A stretch of 64,000 nucleotides of DNA from Anagrus nilaparvatae (lineage: Eukaryota; Arthropoda; Insecta; Hymenoptera; Mymaridae): NCBI GenBank assembly GCA_022575985.1, contig JAKSXM010000272.1, positions 8,246,001 to 8,310,000 of the forward strand. Direction: 5' to 3'. The position numbers and the translations under genes are program-made. The notes beneath the pieces are model-generated. The model saw only the letters and a program-made list of their open reading frames with translations, was not told the origin of the DNA and made no database searches. Shown here in pieces: positions 59,319 through 64,000 of this stretch (the stretch's first letter is position 1; each line of letters starts with the position of its first letter).

Positions 59319-60974
59319 TATACTAAAAATTATAAATTGTAAAACTGTATTTAGATGAAATAATTAATATAAAATTCAAATTTATATTTATATTTTTGTT
59401 GAGCTATAATAAATAAAATAAAGTTATATATTTTAGATACGAATATAACCTAATTAAATTTTATGTAAACGATGAGTTTGTAAAGTAATAAATAAAATTT
59501 TTGAAAATTTAATAAAGTAAATATTTAAAGATCTTTCATTGATACTTCAATAATTATAAAATATTTTTCAAAGTATAATTTCTCTACTTAAAAATTTAAA
59601 ACCGTAAAAAATATGCAAAACATATTTGTAAACGAAAAGATATGAATGCATGGAAAAGTGTATTATAATAAACTCGTAGTAATTTGAAAGGAACGATGAT
59701 GTAGTTCATTTATGCAATAATAAATCTAATAATAGAATTTTAATAGAGAGACAAAATTATTTATTTACTTCTGTATTTATAAAGTACTTTTTTAAAAAAC
59801 TTTTTTTAACGACATAAAAAACACTAATAGTAACGAAAAACATATCATCATCAAAGAAACTTTTTCCAGTGTAATTGAAGCATGAGGTTAATTATTCTGT
59901 ACATTTTAATTATGTGTCATGTTATATTAAAATTGATTTTTTTTTTTGCACACAAAATTTTTTAAATTTTAATTATAATAAAATGTGACTTATAAATTTT
60001 TAAATGATTTTCTTTAGGCTTTATTTCAATGTGTGAGGTTGCTAATATTCCATTCTCGATGAGTTTCTTGTGTCTCTCATTTATGAAAGCGATTATTTAT
60101 GATATTTTTTTTATTTCAAATTTTTAAACGCCTAGAGTTATAAAAAGTTGTGAAATAAAGTAGCAGCACACTTATTTATATACTTTTTTCAATTAAATTT
60201 AAAATAAAATTTTGATGATTTAAACTTTTCATCATTCATTTTATATGTATCAAATATTTTTGGCATCATTAAAAGTATATTTTCTTGTTTTTCTTTATTT
60301 TTCTAATCACACTTCATAAAAAATGTCAAAATTTATTTATTTATTAAAAACTAAGTTTTTTATTTAATTTTTTTTTATTTTATCAACCAGAAAAATAAAT
60401 AAAATTTATGTAATATATTACTTCAAAAAAAAAAGAAGTATTTTTTTTTATTGTAAATGTGTGTGGGACATTGCAAATTTACGACGATGTCTAGTCACAT
60501 CAAGATTTTTTTTTTATTTTTTTTTATTGTGGCAGTTATCCAAAAAAAAAAGTTTTATTTGATTTTCAATCTTTCTTTTTTCATTTTGTAGCTTATAACT
60601 GATAAAATTACTAATATATTGGGTAGATAAAAATTTTAATTTTTTAATAAATGTGTCAAAAATTTAATGAATATTTTTGTCTTATAGAATAATAAAATAA
60701 ATATGGATTTCCTCTTTTTATTTAGTATGATGTTCAGGCTGAAGTGATCTCAAAAAGCATTCAGAGTTAAAAAAATTCTTTAGGAATTTAAAATTTTTTC
60801 CGAAGCTTAGTTAGATAAGTAGTGTCCGAGTAGTCGTGTCACCAAATGCAGTTTTCGTGGACATACAACCTGCGTGGATATAATTAGGTTTGTTTTTTGG
60901 CCTCCGAAAACAAAATCTGATACCCATTTTTACCTATTGATTTTATACAAAAATTATATTTAATTATATAAAAT

Positions 60975-61235
60975 GTGTAAAGTAGTATGTGCAGTGCCTA
61001 GTTTTATGCATATTATGATGGAAGATGCATATCAAAAAAAGATTTAAAGAATATACCTTTTTTGACTTTCCAAAAAAGTGAAAAAATTAAGGAAAATTGG
61101 TAAAACATTTTAGAGTGCATCTTTAAAAAAATTCATTTATGGGTAAAAAGCATTTTAAAAGTGATGAATTATTGGAGCTTAATTTTTATACAGAAACAGC
61201 TGATAAAAAATTACTATTAAAAAATGATAAATAAA
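60975..61235 (+). pseudogene. THAP-like zinc-finger remnant
   Basis: Broken frames show a Cys/VP start (CKVVCAVPSF), a TFFDFPKK core resembling the F-P block of THAP domains, and GKKHFKSDELLE resembling the C-x-x-H-F end, in the expected order but with lost Cys residues and stops. THAP domains are the DNA-binding part of P-element-type transposases. This is weak evidence. Confidence 0.35.
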
Positions 61236-61625
61236 GATATCTATTAGATAGAACTCAATCTACTATAGTAGGCAAAAAATCTCCTCCGTGGAAGTAGTGA
61301 AAAGTGTTGTCCCCCAAGGCTCTGTTTTGGGCCCGTTACTCTTCCTAATACACTCACAAAATCGTATTGGTAAAAATTACCCTTTTGATTAGTAAAATAA
61401 TTTGAAGTTGTCAAAATGGCGTTTTATGTCATTTTTTACCAACATGTATTTTATAAACTACCCGTAAAGGAAAAAAAAATTACCCTTAATTTTAGTAGAA
61501 TTTATTTTACATATTTTTTCTCGCAAGTGACAAAATTTGATTTCAGATACTATATAAGGAATGAAAATTGTATAAATTATAAACTATATAAAATATAAAT
61601 TATAAAAAAAAATTAAAAAAAAAAA

Positions 61626-61657
<32 letters not shown>

Positions 61658-61985
61658 TTAAAAAAAATTAAAAAAATAAAAAAAAAAAAATAAATAAATA
61701 AAAGTTATACACATGTGAGAGAGTGAGAGTATAATAATATTTTGTAGAAAATCTTACTCAAGAAAAATTACCCTTAATTATAGTAAAATGTACTATTTTC
61801 AATTCTTCGGATAACTTTACTAAAATTAATAGTAAAATCTTCCAGTCGCAAATGTACATTTTCCTCTACATTTTTTCTCAGTGTATATATTAATGATATT
61901 GGCTCTCATATTACTTATGCCAAAATACTACTTTTTGCGGATGATTTACAAATTTACCTTCAAATTCCCAAGAAAGATACTTGAT
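61236..61985 (+). pseudogene. LINE reverse transcriptase fragment split by a MITE
   Basis: Upstream of the insert is YLLDRTQSTIVGKKSPPW and then VVPQGSVLGPLLFLI. Downstream is NDIGSHITYAKILLFADDLQ followed by IYLQIPK. The frame of the polymerase box resumes exactly when the 61351-61883 insert and one TA are removed. It is a Jockey/I-like copy, truncated on both sides. Confidence 0.78.
61351..61883. mobile_element. CACTG...CAGTG element inserted at TA in the reverse transcriptase
   Basis: Starts CACTCACAAAATCG and ends TTTTTTCTCAGTG, with TA on both sides. It has inner inverted pieces (AAAATTACCCTT near both ends) and a long A/TAAA-rich tract at 61598-61703. The frame at 61416 has no recognisable product. 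The insertion into a reverse transcriptase confirms the element's edges. Confidence 0.75.
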
Positions 61986-61989
61986 TCTA

Positions 61990-62445
61990 ATATCGAAAGC
62001 TTTTTATTAACTCGGAAAATAAACCAAGATTGCATGGAAAATTCTTAATTAAAAAATTAACAGATTAGTAAATGCTGAGTTATGTTGAGTTTCTTATGTA
62101 AAAACTAAGTAATGTATAAAATCATTTTTGATAATTTTACTTTAAAACGTCTGTCTTATATATCTCAGAAATTAAATTTTATTAACGAGATAATATAGCG
62201 ATAATATATAATATAGCGCCATCTAGATGTTGAAAAATAAATAAAAATAAAGATTATTATTTAATAATATTGCAATATAACGACGATTATACGTAGTACA
62301 AATTCTTTAAATTTCAACAAACACGCTCTAAAATTTGAAAACTAGTTGCTATACTAGAAGCTTCTTGTATCATGAAGACATAAGTAAAAAAAAAAAAATT
62401 GAAAGAAAGAAATTAAACGTAATGTATAAAAGAACGTATTTACCA
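61990..62445. other. AT-rich spacer
   Basis: No gene supported. Confidence 0.4.
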
Positions 62446-62447
62446 TG

Positions 62448-63026
62448 TTAAGGAGTCTGTTGTGGTAATAAGTGCGCGTAAGTATTACAGCTAAATTTTG
62501 GCACAGAAATAGTCAAGATCAAAAGATACCCAATTTTGTATCCTAATTTTTTTGGCCGCAGATTCTGAAAAACGTTGTGGGTCTACAAAGTTGGACAATC
62601 AAAAAAAAAAAAAAAAACTGAAAATATGATACCTAGAAATAGCCTATATTTTTAGATTAGGTCAAAATATACTAGGTTTATATTTTCCATTTTTCGGTAG
62701 TTTTGTTCTGGAGGGGCACGTCGGGCCATTAAAGACCTTCCGTTTATCCGCGCTCAAAATCATGTATACAATAAAACAAAAGCGCGGGTAAAGCAGGTCT
62801 TCAATGGTCCGACAGGCCCCTCCAGAACCAAAATATGGAAAAATGTTAAATATAAACTTAGTATGTTTTTGTCTAATCTAAAAATCTAGGCTATTCCGGG
62901 GTATCACACTTTGGCGAGGACAAAAAAATTTTCCACAGAAGGTGAGTATATTTTAATCTTGACTATTTTTTTGAAAAAACTCAGCACTAATACTCACACG
63001 CACTTATTACCATAGCAGGCTCCTAA
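62448..63026. mobile_element. Imperfect foldback element
   Basis: The outer arms TTAAGGAGTCTGTTGTGGTA and the complement of TTAGGAGCCTGCTATGGTAA pair, then ATAGTCAAGAT, AGCCTA...TTTTTAGATTAG and CTGGAGGGGC...GGACC-type segments pair inwards to a centre near 62750. Divergence is much higher than in the 3731-5456 palindrome, so it is older. TTAA at the left edge could be part of a target site, but the right side reads TAAA. Confidence 0.65.
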
Positions 63027-63029
63027 ACT

Positions 63030-63630
63030 GATGTACAGACATAGACCTTAAAAAATAAAAGAAAGTATAATACGTATAAAAAAATTATATATTATTTAAC
63101 AGAGAAAATAAAGGGTTAAGATATATATGTGTGAATACCTTCATATATACATGTGTATATTCAATATATTTTTTAAAGAGTCGGAAGAAACTTATAATTA
63201 CAAGGCGCGAACTCGTTTAAAACGGCATATCGTATATTAAGGTATACATTATTATATTATATTATGTATAACGTTATGAAAATTCATATACGTTTTGTTT
63301 TTAAGCTAAATTTAAATGTCTTTTTGTGTTTGTATTTAATGACATTTTAAAAATATATTTTTATAGTGATTAATAATACTTTCTTTTTTTTTTTTTTTAA
63401 TAACATTATTTTTTTGAAGTCTGGGTGCAAAACTTAGTCATTTATAAGAAAATAATATTTCTGAAATTCGAATTTATTAAGTGGGGCTATGTAAGGTAAA
63501 TGTTTGGTCTTGTATGTAACTGATCACAGCATATAAATGCACAATTTTTAGGATCTATTTTTTTCGTGATTTTGGGTAATTAAAAGTATTCAATAATATA
63601 AAATCCTTATTAATAACCCTGCTGGTACTC
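63030..63630. other. AT-rich spacer
   Basis: No gene supported. Confidence 0.4.
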
Positions 63631-63634
63631 CATT

Positions 63635-64000
63635 AAAAAAAAAATAACATAAAAGCAACAGGATTTCTAGGGTTTAAAATTCTGGCCAAAATTTGTAAGA
63701 CTATAGTTTTTTCTTTAATTGAATTAATTTTTGGAAATTTTTTCACTTCTAAATTATTTCTGAAACACAGTACCAAAAAAAATATAAAACAATGAAATTT
63801 CATAAAATTAAAAACATGAAAAATTTGGGATTCTACTGAGCTCAAATTGAATTTAATGGCTACAGAAATCAGTCCATATTATTTTTTTTTAAAGTAACTA
63901 AAAATAAGTCGTTTCGACTACTTAAATCTTTCTAATTCAAATTCTCGTTTTTGGCAGCCATTTATGAGTTTTCGCCGTTTTCGGCCTTTCGTGGAAATTA
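63635..64000. repeat. Second copy of the repeat at 9240-9745
   Basis: Shares the phrases listed for the 9240-9745 copy. It runs to the window edge, where GTTTTCGCCGTTTTCGGCC gives a small GC-richer end. The minus frame at 63633 is repeat sequence. Confidence 0.4.

Larger units (their letters stand above)
51911..60950. other. Long AT-rich stretch, probably upstream intron of the T-box gene
   Basis: No T-box or other exon was found on the minus strand. A less AT-rich patch at 52080-52330 (with AACGCGCAGCAGCATCGATC and CGAGAAGCCCCGAGG) stands out and could be conserved regulatory DNA. MITE pieces lie at 52924, 57770 and 59271. The plus-strand frames at 54240 and 57754 have no recognisable protein; the latter is MITE sequence. 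Confidence 0.5.

Overview
The window is very AT-rich, intron-bearing insect nuclear DNA. The evidence is a T-box transcription factor gene of the midline/H15 (Tbx20) type, an insect-type CHK/EcKinase-like gene, short GT-AG introns, a tRNA-derived SINE, and many DNA transposons and MITEs. The base composition and the CHK-like gene would fit a parasitoid wasp, but no feature here proves the order.

Only three host genes can be supported, all on the minus strand. (1) At 17392-19657 a two-exon gene encodes a 428-residue CHK/EcKinase-like protein. Its first exon is a signal peptide, and both catalytic Asp positions read Asn, so it looks like a secreted pseudokinase. (2) At 32831-34317 a two-exon gene encodes a 69-residue secreted, proline-rich, basic peptide. 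Neither exon stands out alone; the gene shows up only when the splice phases are joined. (3) At 50144-51909 lie the last two coding exons of the midline/H15-like gene. Its earlier exons are not visible, so at least 12 kb of intron or 5' sequence runs to the right edge.

Most of the rest is mobile DNA. 3.1-5.6 kb: an unknown ORF and a 767-bp perfect inverted-repeat element. 5.6-7.5 kb: a TA-target MITE and a hAT-type foldback MITE. 12.5-15.2 kb: a nested block in which a foldback element is split by a transposon whose inverted ends are arrays of a 122-bp tandem repeat and which carries a Cys-rich CXC ORF. 24.3-28.2 kb: a broken Tigger transposase split by an ORF1-only (HAL1-like) retroelement, then Helitron remains. 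32.1-32.5 kb: a SINE. 36.8-43.5 kb: a foldback fragment, a histone-locus-like block, LINE reverse transcriptase pieces, a decayed multi-exon gene with a 42-nt repeat, and a MULE transposase. 44.8-45.9 kb: a second copy of the foldback element. 60.9-62 kb: a THAP-like scrap and a reverse transcriptase split by a MITE. 62.4-63.0 kb: another foldback element.

The remaining stretches are AT-rich spacer with no gene I can support. The genes do not form a pathway; the context is a repeat-dense region beside a developmental regulator.
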